64,000 nt of DNA from an uncultured Pelagibacteraceae bacterium (GTDB lineage Bacteria > Pseudomonadota > Alphaproteobacteria > Pelagibacterales > Pelagibacteraceae), in the NCBI GenBank assembly GCA_902584685.1, contig CACIAP010000002.1:1-64000 (forward strand). The letters are read 5' to 3'. The translations under genes were made by a program, and so were the position numbers. Below, one piece after another: positions 1 to 9,339 of this stretch. The notes below the pieces were generated by a model that worked only from the letters and a program-made list of their open reading frames with translations, did not search any database and had not been told where the DNA came from. Each line of letters begins with the position of its first letter. The stretch's first letter is position 1.

Positions 1-1215
1 TGATCTATCCAAAATTAATGGTTCTTTATTTTTGATTGACAGAGCTGCATTAGCGCCAGCAATTAAACCTTGTGCTGCAGCTTCTTCATAACCTGTGGTT
101 CCATTTATTTGTCCTGCTAAATAGAAATTTTTAATCTTTTTTGTCTCTAAAGTTAAAAAAAGCTCTCTTGGATCAACATAATCATACTCTATAGCGTATC
201 CTGGTCTTATAATCTTTACATCCTCTAAACCACTGATATTATGACATATTTTTAGCTGAATTTCTTCTGGAAGTGAAGTTGAAATACCATTTGGGTAAAC
301 TGTATTATCATTAAGGCCTTCAGGTTCTAAAAAAATTTGATGTCTTGTTTTATCTTTAAATTTATAAATCTTATCTTCAATTGATGGGCAGTATCTTGGT
401 CCTACACCCTGAATGCTTCCAGAATACATAGCACTCTTTTTTAAATTTTCAGAAATAATTTCATGAACTTTATCGTTTGTGTATGTCATACTGCAAGAAA
501 TTTGATTGTTGTAAACTTTGTTAGTTAAGAAAGAAAAAAAAGAAATATCTTTGTCTGCATCCTGTTGTTCAAGATTATCATAATTGATTGTTGTACCGTC
601 TAACCTAGGAGGAGTACCAGTCTTTAGTCTTCCTAATTTAAAATTATATTTTTTTAATTGCTCTGATAAACCTAACGTAGGTTTCTCATCGTATCTACCA
701 GCTGGCGTTCTCTTATCACCTATATGTATCAAACCATTTAAAAAAGTGCCTGTTGTAAGTATTACCTTGGAACATTTGATTTCTGTACCATCTACCGCTT
801 TAAGACCTTTTATTTCATTATTTTCAATTAAAAATTGATTTATTGACAGCGAAAATATACTTAAATTACAGTAGTTTAGAAGTTTTAGTTGCATTTCTTT
901 TTTATAAATGGACCTATCACTTTGTGTTCGCAATCCTTGTACAGCTGGTCCTCTGCTTCTATTTAAAAGTCTAAATTGAATACCAGATTTATCAGCTATT
1001 TCCCCCATAACACCGTCTAAAGCATCTATTTCTCTTACTAAATGCCCTTTACCTAGCCCACCGATCGCAGGGTTGCAGGACATCTCGCCTATAGTATTAG
1101 TATCGTTTGTAAACAATGCAGTTTTAACACCCATACGAGCGGAGGCAGCTGCAGCTTCGCAACCAGCATGGCCACCACCAATAACAACTACATCAAATGA
1201 AAATTTATTTTTCAT
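1..1215 (-). CDS. mnmG: tRNA uridine-5-carboxymethylaminomethyl modification enzyme MnmG, N-terminal 405 residues (partial)
   Basis: FAD/NADH-dependent partner of MnmE that modifies U34 in the wobble position of several tRNAs. The open frame runs from ATG at 1215 to the left window edge, so the C-terminal part lies outside. The FAD-binding GGGHAG is at residues 13-18. Both MnmG family signatures are visible: [11 protein letters not shown] near residue 285 and [13 protein letters not shown] near residue 375. It lies downstream of mnmE on the same strand, the usual alphaproteobacterial order, separated by 116 bases with no obvious hairpin. Identification is secure; only completeness is unknown. 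Confidence 0.97.
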   Translation of the reverse strand, partial: MKNKFSFDVVVIGGGHAGCEAAAASARMGVKTALFTNDTNTIGEMSCNPAIGGLGKGHLVREIDALDGVMGEIADKSGIQFRLLNRSRGPAVQGLRTQSDRSIYKKEMQLKLLNYCNLSIFSLSINQFLIENNEIKGLKAVDGTEIKCSKVILTTGTFLNGLIHIGDKRTPAGRYDEKPTLGLSEQLKKYNFKLGRLKTGTPPRLDGTTINYDNLEQQDADKDISFFSFLTNKVYNNQISCSMTYTNDKVHEIISENLKKSAMYSGSIQGVGPRYCPSIEDKIYKFKDKTRHQIFLEPEGLNDNTVYPNGISTSLPEEIQLKICHNISGLEDVKIIRPGYAIEYDYVDPRELFLTLETKKIKNFYLAGQINGTTGYEEAAAQGLIAGANAALSIKNKEPLILDRS

Positions 1216-1331
1216 ACGTAGAATTTATAATTGATGGGAAATTTTACAAGTTTTAACAAAAAAACATCTAATAATTGGCTAATACCAACGATTTTGTAAA
1301 AAAAGATACCTAAAATTCAGCAAAATTGAAA

Positions 1332-2663
1332 TTATTTGCCGATACAAAAATCGTTGAAAATACTACCTAATATAGCCTCTACATCAACTTTTCCAACAAT
1401 TTTACCTAAACTGACTTGTGCTAGCCTTAGATCTTCTGCACCTTTGTCAAAATCTAAAGACTCTGTTTTGTCTTTGAAGTTTTGCAAGTTTATTAAACAA
1501 TCTCTTAAATTATTTCTATGTCTCTCTCTAGTCACAAAAACATCGTCACTAAACTTCATATCGATAATTAAGTTTTTTTTAATACGATCTAATAATTCAT
1601 CTACGTTTTTTTCTTTAAGAAAAGATACAGAGATAGGATCGTATTTATTGAGTCTATCTTTCACATCAAATTTGTTTAGGTCAGATTTATTAATAACTAA
1701 AATCGTGTTCTTATTAAATAAATCATTCAAAAAACCATAAAAATCAACGCTTTTTGGCTCTATTACAACTATTCTAAGGTCCGCTTCTTCAGCTTTTTCA
1801 AAGGAAAGCTTAATTCCTTCTTTCTCAATTACATCCTTTGATTCTCTGATGCCTGCGGTGTCTGAAATTATAACTGGGTAACCATAAAAATTTAGGTTCG
1901 TTTGCAAAACATCCCTCGTAGTTCCTGCAACATCAGATACTATTGCAACATTTCTTTTACTTAAATAATTCATCAATGTTGATTTACCAGAGTTCGGGGG
2001 TCCTACAATTGCAATTTTATAGCCTGATCTTATTCTTTCTCCAACTTCGTAGCTTGCTAATATTTTTTTGATTTCGTCCTCAATGATGTGAACGTCATTT
2101 TTAACCTCATCAAGAACATTAGAAGGTAAGTCTTCCTCAGGAAAATCAATTTTTGCCTCAATTTTTGATAAAACTTTGATTAATTTCTCTCTGAGTTCAT
2201 TGAATTTTAAGAAAGATTTCCCTTTAATAATATTTTGAGCTTGTTCCATTTGGATTTCTGTTTCTGCTGCTATTAAATCTCCTATAGCCTCTGCTTGAAG
2301 TAAATTTATCTTTCCGTTTAAAAATGCGAGCTTTGTAAATTCTCCAGGTTCAGCTAATCTACACCTTTTTGTGTTGAGAATCGTATTCTGAAGTTCTCTA
2401 ACCACTGCTTTGCTTCCATGGACATGCAATTCAGCCATGTCTTCGCCTGTATAGCTTTTAGGGCCTGGAAACCATATAACTATTCCCTGATCAATTGGTC
2501 TAGAATTGGCAATATTGTTTAATTCTAAAAGGGTAGCCTCCCTTGGCTTCGGTAGTGCCTTATTTGTAAGAGCTTTAACTAAAAAGCTCGTTTCAGAACC
2601 TGATATTCTAATAATAGCAACACCGGAGGCTCCAATTCCAGTTGATAAAGCACAAATTGTCAT
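1332..2663 (-). CDS. mnmE: tRNA modification GTPase MnmE (TrmE)
   Basis: GTPase that works with MnmG in forming 5-carboxymethylaminomethyluridine at tRNA position 34. The 443-residue length is normal. An N-terminal tetrahydrofolate-binding domain (about 1-118) is followed by a helical domain and an inserted G domain. The G domain has P-loop GPPNSGKST (221-229), switch TTRD (248-251), DTAG (268-271) and NKSD near 327. The chain ends in CIGK, the expected C-terminal CxGK motif with the catalytic Cys. It is divergent from the sulfotransferase gene, with 47 bases between the two starts. Confidence 0.97.
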   Translation of the reverse strand: MTICALSTGIGASGVAIIRISGSETSFLVKALTNKALPKPREATLLELNNIANSRPIDQGIVIWFPGPKSYTGEDMAELHVHGSKAVVRELQNTILNTKRCRLAEPGEFTKLAFLNGKINLLQAEAIGDLIAAETEIQMEQAQNIIKGKSFLKFNELREKLIKVLSKIEAKIDFPEEDLPSNVLDEVKNDVHIIEDEIKKILASYEVGERIRSGYKIAIVGPPNSGKSTLMNYLSKRNVAIVSDVAGTTRDVLQTNLNFYGYPVIISDTAGIRESKDVIEKEGIKLSFEKAEEADLRIVVIEPKSVDFYGFLNDLFNKNTILVINKSDLNKFDVKDRLNKYDPISVSFLKEKNVDELLDRIKKNLIIDMKFSDDVFVTRERHRNNLRDCLINLQNFKDKTESLDFDKGAEDLRLAQVSLGKIVGKVDVEAILGSIFNDFCIGK

Positions 2664-2710
2664 AAATATATTATATATTGAAATTTTTATAAGGATATCA
2701 TTATTATATT

Positions 2711-3553
2711 ATGATTATTTGGTTAGCGTCGTACCCTAAGAGTGGAAATACTTGGTTGAGAATGTTTTTAAAAAGTTATTTTCAAAAACCAGGTACTGAA
2801 TTTAAATTAGAAGGATCTGTTCTAGATGATTTTAAAACACATAATGGTTTTCCAGATTTAAATATACTCAAGCATCTTAAGATTGATTTCAACATATTTA
2901 CAGAAATAGTTAGGAATTGGGAAACTATACAAGATTACATAAATCTAAACAATAGGACTAATTTTGTAAAAACACATAATTCAATGTGCACTATTGGACC
3001 TTACAAATTTACAAATAACAGAAATACTAAGGGTGGAATATATCTTGTAAGAGATCCTAGAGATGTTTTGATTTCTTATTCAAATCATACTGGATATGAT
3101 TATGAAACAACATTTGAACACATGTGTTCCTCAATTAATTACGAAACCACTAGCACTGGTGATAAAGACAAAACTTTTCACAAAAGTCTCATGGGTAGTT
3201 GGAGTGATCATTACAATTCATGGAAAAGATATAAATCTTCAAAGATACTCATAATCAAGTATGAGGATATGATTAATAATACCTATAATACTTTCAAAAA
3301 AATAATAAACTATTTAAATGAAATCGATGATCTAAAAATAAATGAGGAAAAACTAAGTAATGCGATAAAACAAACAAAATTTGATAAACTCCAGAAAATA
3401 GAAAAAGAACAAGGTTTTTCTGAAAAAAAAGGAGGTGAGTTATTTTTTAGAAAAGGACAATCTGGTTCTTGGAAAAATGAATTGTCGACTAATTTGATAA
3501 ATAAAGTAGAGAGAGTTTTTTACAAGGAAATGAAGGAATTAGGTTATATTTAA
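2711..3553 (+). CDS. Sulfotransferase family protein (PAPS-dependent)
   Basis: Predicted cytosolic transferase moving sulfate from PAPS to an unknown acceptor, possibly a surface glycan. The 5'-phosphosulfate loop PKSGNTW is at residues 9-15. The 3'-phosphate-binding stretch YLVRDPRDVLISYSNH is at 111-126. The late RKGQSGSWKNEL segment (about 246-258) is the usual RKGxxGxW PAPS contact. Length (280 residues) fits Sulfotransfer_1. It is the only plus-strand gene in this minus-strand block. It overlaps the convergent glycosyltransferase gene by 4 bases, so the two look like an inserted pair. The substrate cannot be read from the sequence. Confidence 0.87.
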   Translation: MIIWLASYPKSGNTWLRMFLKSYFQKPGTEFKLEGSVLDDFKTHNGFPDLNILKHLKIDFNIFTEIVRNWETIQDYINLNNRTNFVKTHNSMCTIGPYKFTNNRNTKGGIYLVRDPRDVLISYSNHTGYDYETTFEHMCSSINYETTSTGDKDKTFHKSLMGSWSDHYNSWKRYKSSKILIIKYEDMINNTYNTFKKIINYLNEIDDLKINEEKLSNAIKQTKFDKLQKIEKEQGFSEKKGGELFFRKGQSGSWKNELSTNLINKVERVFYKEMKELGYI

Positions 3554-5244
3554 TTTTCGTTAACCGACCTAAACATTTTATCAAGAGCGCCACAAAAATC
3601 ATTACTAAACTCTACCGTGTTAAATAATGGAGTGTGTAAAATTTTTTCAAAAAGTTTCTTTCTAGTATTTTCTAATTCACTTGTATTATTTGCGAAAAAA
3701 ATAGCCTTTTTTATGTACTCATCATTACTCGTCGCAACAAAATTTTCGATTTGCGCATTCTTTAAAATACTTTCTCCACATCTTGAATTAAAGTTATATC
3801 CAGATTTTGTTATTACAGGCACATTTTTCCATAACGCTTCAAATGTTGTGGTCACACCGTTAAAAGGAAATGTATCAAGGCACAAATCAATTTTATCATA
3901 AAGATTTAAATGGCTTAAAAAATCGTTTCTAGTTGTTTTTTTTAATATTTCTATTGAACCAATTAAACCTTCTGCTTCAAACTTTTTTTTAATTACATCC
4001 TCACAAATATACAAAGACGATTTTAAAATTAATTTTGAATTTTTTATTTTTTTTAAAATACTAATCCAAGTATTCAATACCTCGTTATTAATTTTCATAA
4101 AGTTATTAAATGAGCCAAATGTGAAAAAGTTATTTTTTTTAAAAGGAAGCTCATTGAAAACTCTCTTGTATTTAAAGCCAGAGTGTGAGTTCCAAATTTT
4201 AGGTAATTTATAAATTTTTGTACCATAATCATTCTCCTCATCTCTAATACTTTTAGTATCAGCTAGGATAAAATCTATTTCTTTTAGTCCGGATGAATTG
4301 TTAAAACCAAGCCAGCTTATTTGGAGAGGACATACTCGTGTATTAAAAATATTTGCTCTATTTGATGACCATAGACCAGTAAGGTCAATTAAGATGTCTA
4401 TATCTTGATTTTGAATAACATTAACAATTTCTTGATCTGATTTATCGCCTAAATCAATCCAATGATCAAAAAGTTCTGAAAAATATTTAGTCGTTTCATC
4501 ATGTTCGTTAGACTTCAAAAGTGACAAACCATGGGTTTCGAACTTTGTTTGTTTCAAATCTTTTATAAGATCTTTAATAAAATAAGTAATTGAATGGTAT
4601 TGTCGATAGTCAGGAGAAAAAAAACCAATTTTAACTTTTTTTTTGTTTGTATCTATTTTTGAAATTTTTTTAGCATCAAAAACACCAAATATTTGAGAAA
4701 ATTTTTTTTGAAATTCTTTGAAATTTTTTTGATTCCAATTATCTAAATACATTTGTGATGTAATATATACTGAACCAAAAACTTTATTTAACTTACCTAA
4801 TTTTAAGATCTTTTCTATGACTGATATTCTTTCTTTATGCTTTAATAAGTATTTATAAAGATCAATTCCATGAGCTAAATACCTTTCGTTTTCAGAAAAC
4901 TTTTTTTCTGCTTTTAAAAACATCTTTTCGGAAACCAATAAATTATTTACTAAATCAGAGTCTTTTCTTCCCATTTCAGCGCAAAGCCTAATATGATTAC
5001 ATAAAGACTCTAAAGATATTTCACCTAAATTATCCTTATTAAAAGCTGCTTCAAAATCATTCAAAGCATGTTTAACGTCTCTATCACTTTTGCCTTTTTG
5101 TGATGCTCTACAAACTCCTAACAAATTATGTAATGCTGGGGACCTATCATTTTCTGTTGTTTTTAACTCGATATCCATAACAATCTCAGAATATTTTTTT
5201 TCTTGAAAAAGTTTTTTTAGTTTTGATAAATTCACTTCGGACAT
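3550..5244 (-). CDS. TPR / glycosyltransferase family 41 (O-GlcNAc transferase-like, SPINDLY type)
   Basis: A 564-residue protein with a helical, TPR-like N-terminal half and a family-41 catalytic half. Recognisable GT41 landmarks are KIGFFSPDYRQYHS, CPLQISWLGFNNSSG with DFILAD, FTFGSFNNFMKINNEVL and DLCLDTFPFNGVTTTFEALW. Members move a sugar from a nucleotide-sugar donor to protein Ser/Thr or act in surface glycan synthesis. Donor and acceptor here are unknown. It is convergent with the sulfotransferase (4-base overlap) and sits between rho and mnmE, genes normally adjacent in this lineage. A second family member occurs at 39942-41609. Confidence 0.82.
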   Translation of the reverse strand: MSEVNLSKLKKLFQEKKYSEIVMDIELKTTENDRSPALHNLLGVCRASQKGKSDRDVKHALNDFEAAFNKDNLGEISLESLCNHIRLCAEMGRKDSDLVNNLLVSEKMFLKAEKKFSENERYLAHGIDLYKYLLKHKERISVIEKILKLGKLNKVFGSVYITSQMYLDNWNQKNFKEFQKKFSQIFGVFDAKKISKIDTNKKKVKIGFFSPDYRQYHSITYFIKDLIKDLKQTKFETHGLSLLKSNEHDETTKYFSELFDHWIDLGDKSDQEIVNVIQNQDIDILIDLTGLWSSNRANIFNTRVCPLQISWLGFNNSSGLKEIDFILADTKSIRDEENDYGTKIYKLPKIWNSHSGFKYKRVFNELPFKKNNFFTFGSFNNFMKINNEVLNTWISILKKIKNSKLILKSSLYICEDVIKKKFEAEGLIGSIEILKKTTRNDFLSHLNLYDKIDLCLDTFPFNGVTTTFEALWKNVPVITKSGYNFNSRCGESILKNAQIENFVATSNDEYIKKAIFFANNTSELENTRKKLFEKILHTPLFNTVEFSNDFCGALDKMFRSVNEN

Positions 5245-5300
5245 TTATTAAATATTATCAAATAAAAGACTAATTTAAATGAATATTAGATGTATTTTAA

Positions 5301-6572
5301 TTAAGATGGTTTATTCATCGAATTAAAAAACTCTGTATTGCTTTTAGTATTTTTCAGCTTAGAGTTTATGAACTCAATGGCATCCATTGATCCCATTGGG
5401 GCTATTATTCGTCTTAGAACATTCATTTTTTGTAAGTCATTTTTATCAAAAAGAAGTTCCTCTCTTCTTGTGCCTGATTTTGTAATATCAATCGCTGGGA
5501 ATATTCTTTTTTCAGATATTTTTCTATCAAGAATAGTTTCGCTATTACCTGTTCCTTTAAATTCCTCAAATATAACCTCATCCATTCTGCTCCCAGTGTC
5601 TATTAATGCGGTAGCAATAATTGTTAAGGATCCTCCTTCTTCAATATTTCTGGCTGCTCCAAAAAATCTTTTTGGTCTTTGAAGAGCATTAGCGTCCACA
5701 CCACCTGTTAAAACTTTTCCAGAGCTTGGAACTACAGCATTGTATGCTCTTCCAAGTCTTGTGATAGAATCTAAAAGGATCACCACATCTTTTTTATGCT
5801 CCGTCATCCTTTTTGCTTTTTCAATAACCATCTCCGCTACAGCTACATGCCTTTGGGCAGGCTCATCAAAAGTCGAGCTTATGACTTCTCCTTTAACGGT
5901 TCTCTGCATATCCGTTACTTCTTCGGGCCTCTCATCTATGAGCAAAACCATCAAGTAGCATTCGGGATGGTTGGCGGTAATCGAATTAGCTATACTCTGT
6001 AATATCATTGTCTTGCCAGCTTTTGGTGGAGATATTATAAGAGATCGTTGGCCTTTACCTATTGGACTTACGAGATCAATTAACCTTGGAGTTAAATTGG
6101 GTTTTTTCTCAACTGTATTAGTCTCAACCTCCATTACTATTTGTTTGTTAGGGTATAATGGAGTTAAGTTATCGAAAGCAATTTTGTGCCTAGATTTTTC
6201 AGGTTCCTCAAGATTTATTTTGCTCACTTGAAGTAAAGCAAAATATCTTTCTCCTTCTTTAGGAGCTCTAACAGGACCTTCAACTGTGTCGCCAGTTCTT
6301 AATCCAAATTTTCTGATTTGGCTTGGGCTAACGTAAATATCATCTGCCCCCGGTAAATAATTCGACTCCAAAGCTCTTAAAAACCCAAATCCATCTTGAA
6401 GGAGTTGAAGAACACCCATTCCAGTAATTTCCTCACCTTTTTCAGCGAGCTTTTTCAATATAGCAAATAAAATTTCTTGCTTCCTAAGTGTACTAGCATT
6501 TTCTATACCTAGCTTCTCGGCTTGTTCAATTAATTGTGCTGGGCTATTTTTTTTAAGTTCTTGGATTTTCAT
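5301..6572 (-). CDS. rho: Transcription termination factor Rho
   Basis: Hexameric RNA-dependent ATPase/helicase that terminates transcription. The 423-residue length is typical. The N-terminal Rho/SAP-like helical region (1-48) is followed by the RNA-binding cold-shock-like domain (about 52-125, with GFGFLR at 61-66). The ATPase domain carries P-loop SPPKAGKT (181-188), Walker [12 protein letters not shown], and the [11 protein letters not shown] and [12 protein letters not shown] loops. It is the last gene of the hemE-hemH-hemJ-rho run on the minus strand. ATG at 6572 is the natural start. Confidence 0.98.
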   Translation of the reverse strand: MKIQELKKNSPAQLIEQAEKLGIENASTLRKQEILFAILKKLAEKGEEITGMGVLQLLQDGFGFLRALESNYLPGADDIYVSPSQIRKFGLRTGDTVEGPVRAPKEGERYFALLQVSKINLEEPEKSRHKIAFDNLTPLYPNKQIVMEVETNTVEKKPNLTPRLIDLVSPIGKGQRSLIISPPKAGKTMILQSIANSITANHPECYLMVLLIDERPEEVTDMQRTVKGEVISSTFDEPAQRHVAVAEMVIEKAKRMTEHKKDVVILLDSITRLGRAYNAVVPSSGKVLTGGVDANALQRPKRFFGAARNIEEGGSLTIIATALIDTGSRMDEVIFEEFKGTGNSETILDRKISEKRIFPAIDITKSGTRREELLFDKNDLQKMNVLRRIIAPMGSMDAIEFINSKLKNTKSNTEFFNSMNKPS

Positions 6573-6624
6573 GTAGGGGATTAAGTAATTTGATAAAATT
6601 AATATAATATATATTTTAAATATT

Positions 6625-7065
6625 TCAACCTCCTAGTGGCTTTAAAATTGCAAAAAATATGATCAAAATTAACAATATAGTCGGTATTTCATTAATAATT
6701 CTAAAATATTTTGAGCTTGCTGAGTTTCTATCATCTTTAAATGCTCTTAAACACGATCCAAGATAAAAATGGTAAGCCGTTAAAATTACTACCAAAAAGA
6801 ATTTAACTTGCATCCAAAGTGCACTTAGTAATTCAGCACCAACAGAGTGTATTAAAGCAAGACCAAATATCCACGATAGCAACATTGCTGGATACATTAT
6901 GTAAAAATACAATTTTTTCTCCATAATTTTAAAAACTTTACAAACCTCAACATTTGACGAATTTTCTGTGTGATAAACAAATATTCTTGGCAAATAAAGC
7001 AATCCAGCCATCCAAGAAATTACTGCAATTAAATGGAGGGATTTAAATATTAGATAAAAATTCAT
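6625..7065 (-). CDS. hemJ: Protoporphyrinogen IX oxidase HemJ (UPF0093)
   Basis: A 146-residue membrane protein with about four transmembrane helices. It matches the HemJ family, which oxidises protoporphyrinogen IX to protoporphyrin IX in bacteria lacking HemG or HemY. The N-terminal [20 protein letters not shown], with the conserved His at residue 11 and the following WxxGL, is the family hallmark. It overlaps hemH by 4 bases, so the last two enzymes of heme synthesis are translationally coupled. Rho follows after 52 bases. Confidence 0.92.
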   Translation of the reverse strand: MNFYLIFKSLHLIAVISWMAGLLYLPRIFVYHTENSSNVEVCKVFKIMEKKLYFYIMYPAMLLSWIFGLALIHSVGAELLSALWMQVKFFLVVILTAYHFYLGSCLRAFKDDRNSASSKYFRIINEIPTILLILIIFFAILKPLGG

Positions 7066-8063
7066 TTTCTTATACTCTTATTGATTAAATGCACTAATAA
7101 TTTAATATGATCTTCATTATCATTTAAGCAAGGAATTGTATCAAATTTTTCCCCGCCAGACTCTAAAAAGCTTTCTTTTCCTTGAATAGAAATTTCCTCA
7201 AGGGTTTCAACACAATCAGAGGAAAAACCAGGAGAAATTACTAAAATATTTTTTTTTCCCTCTTTGGGTAAATTTTCCAAAGTTTTATCCGTGTAAGGTT
7301 GAAGCCATTCTTGTGGGCCGAATCTTGATTGAAAAGTTGTTAAAATTGGAATGTCTTTATTGAACATTTCTTGAATTAATCTGGAGGTTTTGTGACAATA
7401 ACAGTGGTATGGGTCACCTTTATCAAAATATTTTTTTGGTATACCGTGGTAAGAGGCTAATATTAAATCAGGTTTCCAATTAATGCTATTAAGTTTGTGG
7501 TTTATTGAATTCACGATTGCTTGAATATATAGCGGTTCAGATTCATAGTGAGGTATAATTTGTAGACTGGGCTGCCATCTCATTTTCATTAGCGTCCTGT
7601 ACACTTCATCACAAACTGTAGCTGTTGTTGCTGCTGCATACTGTGGATACAGAGGAAGTATAATAATATTTTCACATCCGCTATCTTGTAAATCTAACAT
7701 TTTACTCTTTATGCTTGGATTTCCATATCGCATTGCATAATCAACGATTAAGTTTTCATTTGATATAATAGACTTAACCTTTTCGGTCTGTTTGATTGTG
7801 TAATATCGTAAAGGAGAAGTATTTTCTTTCTTCATCCATATTTCTTTATAAGCTTTTGCTGTTTTAGAGGGTCTAAAAGTAAGAATAAATAAGTTTAAAA
7901 TAATTTTCCATAAAAAAGGATTTATTTCAATAACCCGTCTGTCTGATAAAAATTCATTTAAGTATTTTCTTATATCCCACCAGCCTGTAGAGTCTGGTGT
8001 TCCAAGATTAATTAATAAAACACCAGTTTTTCCAAAGTTTACTTGGGGATGATTACTGTCCAT
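7062..8063 (-). CDS. hemH: Ferrochelatase
   Basis: Inserts Fe2+ into protoporphyrin IX to make heme. Family marks are GVLLINLGTPDS near the N-terminus, ASYHGIPKKY with the metal-site His, and SPGFSSDCVETLEEI with the active-site Glu. I place the start at the ATG at 8063 (MDSNHPQV). AGGAG lies 8 bases upstream, and this leaves only an 11-base overlap with hemE. An in-frame TTG at 8084 would add seven residues but has no such support. About 333 residues, normal for the family. It is translated between hemE and hemJ. Confidence 0.96.
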   Translation of the reverse strand: MDSNHPQVNFGKTGVLLINLGTPDSTGWWDIRKYLNEFLSDRRVIEINPFLWKIILNLFILTFRPSKTAKAYKEIWMKKENTSPLRYYTIKQTEKVKSIISNENLIVDYAMRYGNPSIKSKMLDLQDSGCENIIILPLYPQYAAATTATVCDEVYRTLMKMRWQPSLQIIPHYESEPLYIQAIVNSINHKLNSINWKPDLILASYHGIPKKYFDKGDPYHCYCHKTSRLIQEMFNKDIPILTTFQSRFGPQEWLQPYTDKTLENLPKEGKKNILVISPGFSSDCVETLEEISIQGKESFLESGGEKFDTIPCLNDNEDHIKLLVHLINKSIRK

Positions 8064-9060
8064 TAAAACTCCTAACTTCGTCAACTAAATATCTAACGAT
8101 ATCCGGGTTTGTTTCCGGTAAAACTCCATGTCCTAAGTTGAATATATATCTTTTTTTATCGAAAGTTTTTAAATATTTTGTCACTTCATTTCTCACAATT
8201 TCTTTATTTTGAAGTAAAATTTTTGGATCAAGACCCCCTTGTACAGGAATATCAATAGTATCTCTAATAATTAAAGGATCAACATTATAATCAATGCTGA
8301 TTATGTCGGGATTTACATTATCTACAAATTTTTTGTAACTATTTATGTTTCTTGGAAAACAAATTGAGATTGTTTTTTTTTGTCTAATGAAATCAACTAA
8401 ACTTTTGATTGGTTTATAAACAAAATAATCTAGGTCTTTTTCTGGAAGAAGTCCGGCCCAACTATCAAAAATCTGAATTATAGATGCACCACTTTTAATT
8501 TGAGCTTCAATATGTATTTTTAAGAATTCATCTAACTTAATCAAAATATTGTTAATATATTTATCTTTTGGAAAAATATTAAAATTTCCCTCCTTTGGAG
8601 ACTTTCTGTTAAGCATGTATAGTAAAAGGGTCCATGGAGCCCCAACAAAACCTATAGTATCTTTATTACTTATAAATAATTTTTTCTTCGTTTCTTTAAT
8701 TGTCTCATAGACAGGATTTAGGTTTTTAAGAAAGTCTCTTTTTTTAACATCGTTTAATATATTTAAATCAATCTTCTCCAAATCAGGTCCAAAATTTTTT
8801 TTAAATTTTACTTGTTGACCAAGTGCATATGGAACTAACAGAATGTCAGAAAAAATTATAGCAGCATCAAAATCAAATCTATTAATTGGTTGTATTGTTA
8901 TTTCTGATGATAATTTAGTATTTAAACATAGTTTAATAAAATCTTGATTTTTTTCTCTTATAGATCTGAATTCTGGCAAATATCTTCCCGCCTGTCTCAT
9001 TAGCCATATGGGTGTTTTGAAAGATTTATTATTTATGCAATCTTGTATAAGGGTATTCAT
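8053..9060 (-). CDS. hemE: Uroporphyrinogen decarboxylase
   Basis: Decarboxylates uroporphyrinogen III to coproporphyrinogen III. The 335-residue length is typical. The signature PIWLMRQAGRYLPEF near residue 18 holds the substrate-binding arginines. GAPWTLLLYML and the late FNLGHGVLPETNPD are also characteristic. It is the first gene of the minus-strand heme block and directly borders the candidate replication origin, the position it holds in Caulobacter. A sigma70-like promoter is visible at 9075-9103. Confidence 0.97.
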   Translation of the reverse strand: MNTLIQDCINNKSFKTPIWLMRQAGRYLPEFRSIREKNQDFIKLCLNTKLSSEITIQPINRFDFDAAIIFSDILLVPYALGQQVKFKKNFGPDLEKIDLNILNDVKKRDFLKNLNPVYETIKETKKKLFISNKDTIGFVGAPWTLLLYMLNRKSPKEGNFNIFPKDKYINNILIKLDEFLKIHIEAQIKSGASIIQIFDSWAGLLPEKDLDYFVYKPIKSLVDFIRQKKTISICFPRNINSYKKFVDNVNPDIISIDYNVDPLIIRDTIDIPVQGGLDPKILLQNKEIVRNEVTKYLKTFDKKRYIFNLGHGVLPETNPDIVRYLVDEVRSFNGQ

Positions 9061-9339
9061 ATAATTAAATATTATCTATATTGTTTGTAGTATGTATTGT
9101 TAATAACGGTAGTTATTGTTTTTTAACAAGTTTATAACAGTTTTTTCACATAAGATTTATTAAATTTACCTCAGAATTCTTTGAGTTTTAATTAATTATC
9201 ATTTTTTAATCTAAAAAGTATAATATTTATCAACATGGTTTAAAATGTATATAAATGAGCACTTATACATTAAAATCTTTGAATAGGGTTTTTGTTAATT
9301 TTATGAAGCGACTTATACATATAGATATACTTTTTGTAC
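9061..9339. other. Candidate chromosomal replication origin (oriC) between hemE and ppsR
   Basis: A gene-free, very AT-rich gap of 279 bases, the longest in the window. Genes to the left run leftward and genes to the right run rightward, as leading-strand genes do around an origin. In Caulobacter crescentus the origin lies between hemE and the RP001-type gene, the same junction seen here. Weak DnaA-box-like nonamers are TTATCAACA (9227-9235), TTATACATA (9313-9321), TTATACATT (9263-9271), TTTTTCACA (9142-9150) and, on the minus strand, TTATTAACA (9098-9106) and TTATATACA (9246-9254). No perfect TTATCCACA box is present. ACTTATACAT occurs twice exactly 50 bases apart (9261, 9311). AATAAC and GTTATT form a small inverted repeat at 9102-9117. 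The call rests mainly on synteny. Confidence 0.62.
9075..9103 (-). promoter_or_regulatory. Candidate sigma70 promoter for hemE
   Basis: Reading the minus strand, TTAACA (complement of 9098-9103) is followed after 17 bases by TATAGA (complement of 9075-9080). The hemE ATG at 9060 is 14 bases further on. Five of six -35 positions and about four of six -10 positions match the consensus. In DNA this AT-rich such matches arise easily, so support is moderate. Confidence 0.4.

Noticed and set aside
5338..6231. Several plus-strand open frames opposite rho, and similar antisense frames inside mnmE, hslU, ftsK, purH, the symporter and the TRAP receptor
   Set aside because: They mirror strongly conserved genes, show no family resemblance and lack ribosome sites. 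They are by-products of the coding strand.
8061..8084. Longer hemH from TTG at 8084
   Set aside because: AGGAG is spaced correctly for the ATG at 8063, and the longer form would overlap hemE by 32 bases.
9102..9124. AATAAC/GTTATT hairpin followed by T's as a plus-strand terminator
   Set aside because: There is no upstream plus-strand gene to terminate; it overlaps the hemE promoter region instead.
9061..9339. CtrA-type sites (TTAA-N7-TTAA) in the candidate origin, as in Caulobacter
   Set aside because: In the TTAA-rich stretch around 9188-9209 I checked, no two copies have the 7-base spacing.
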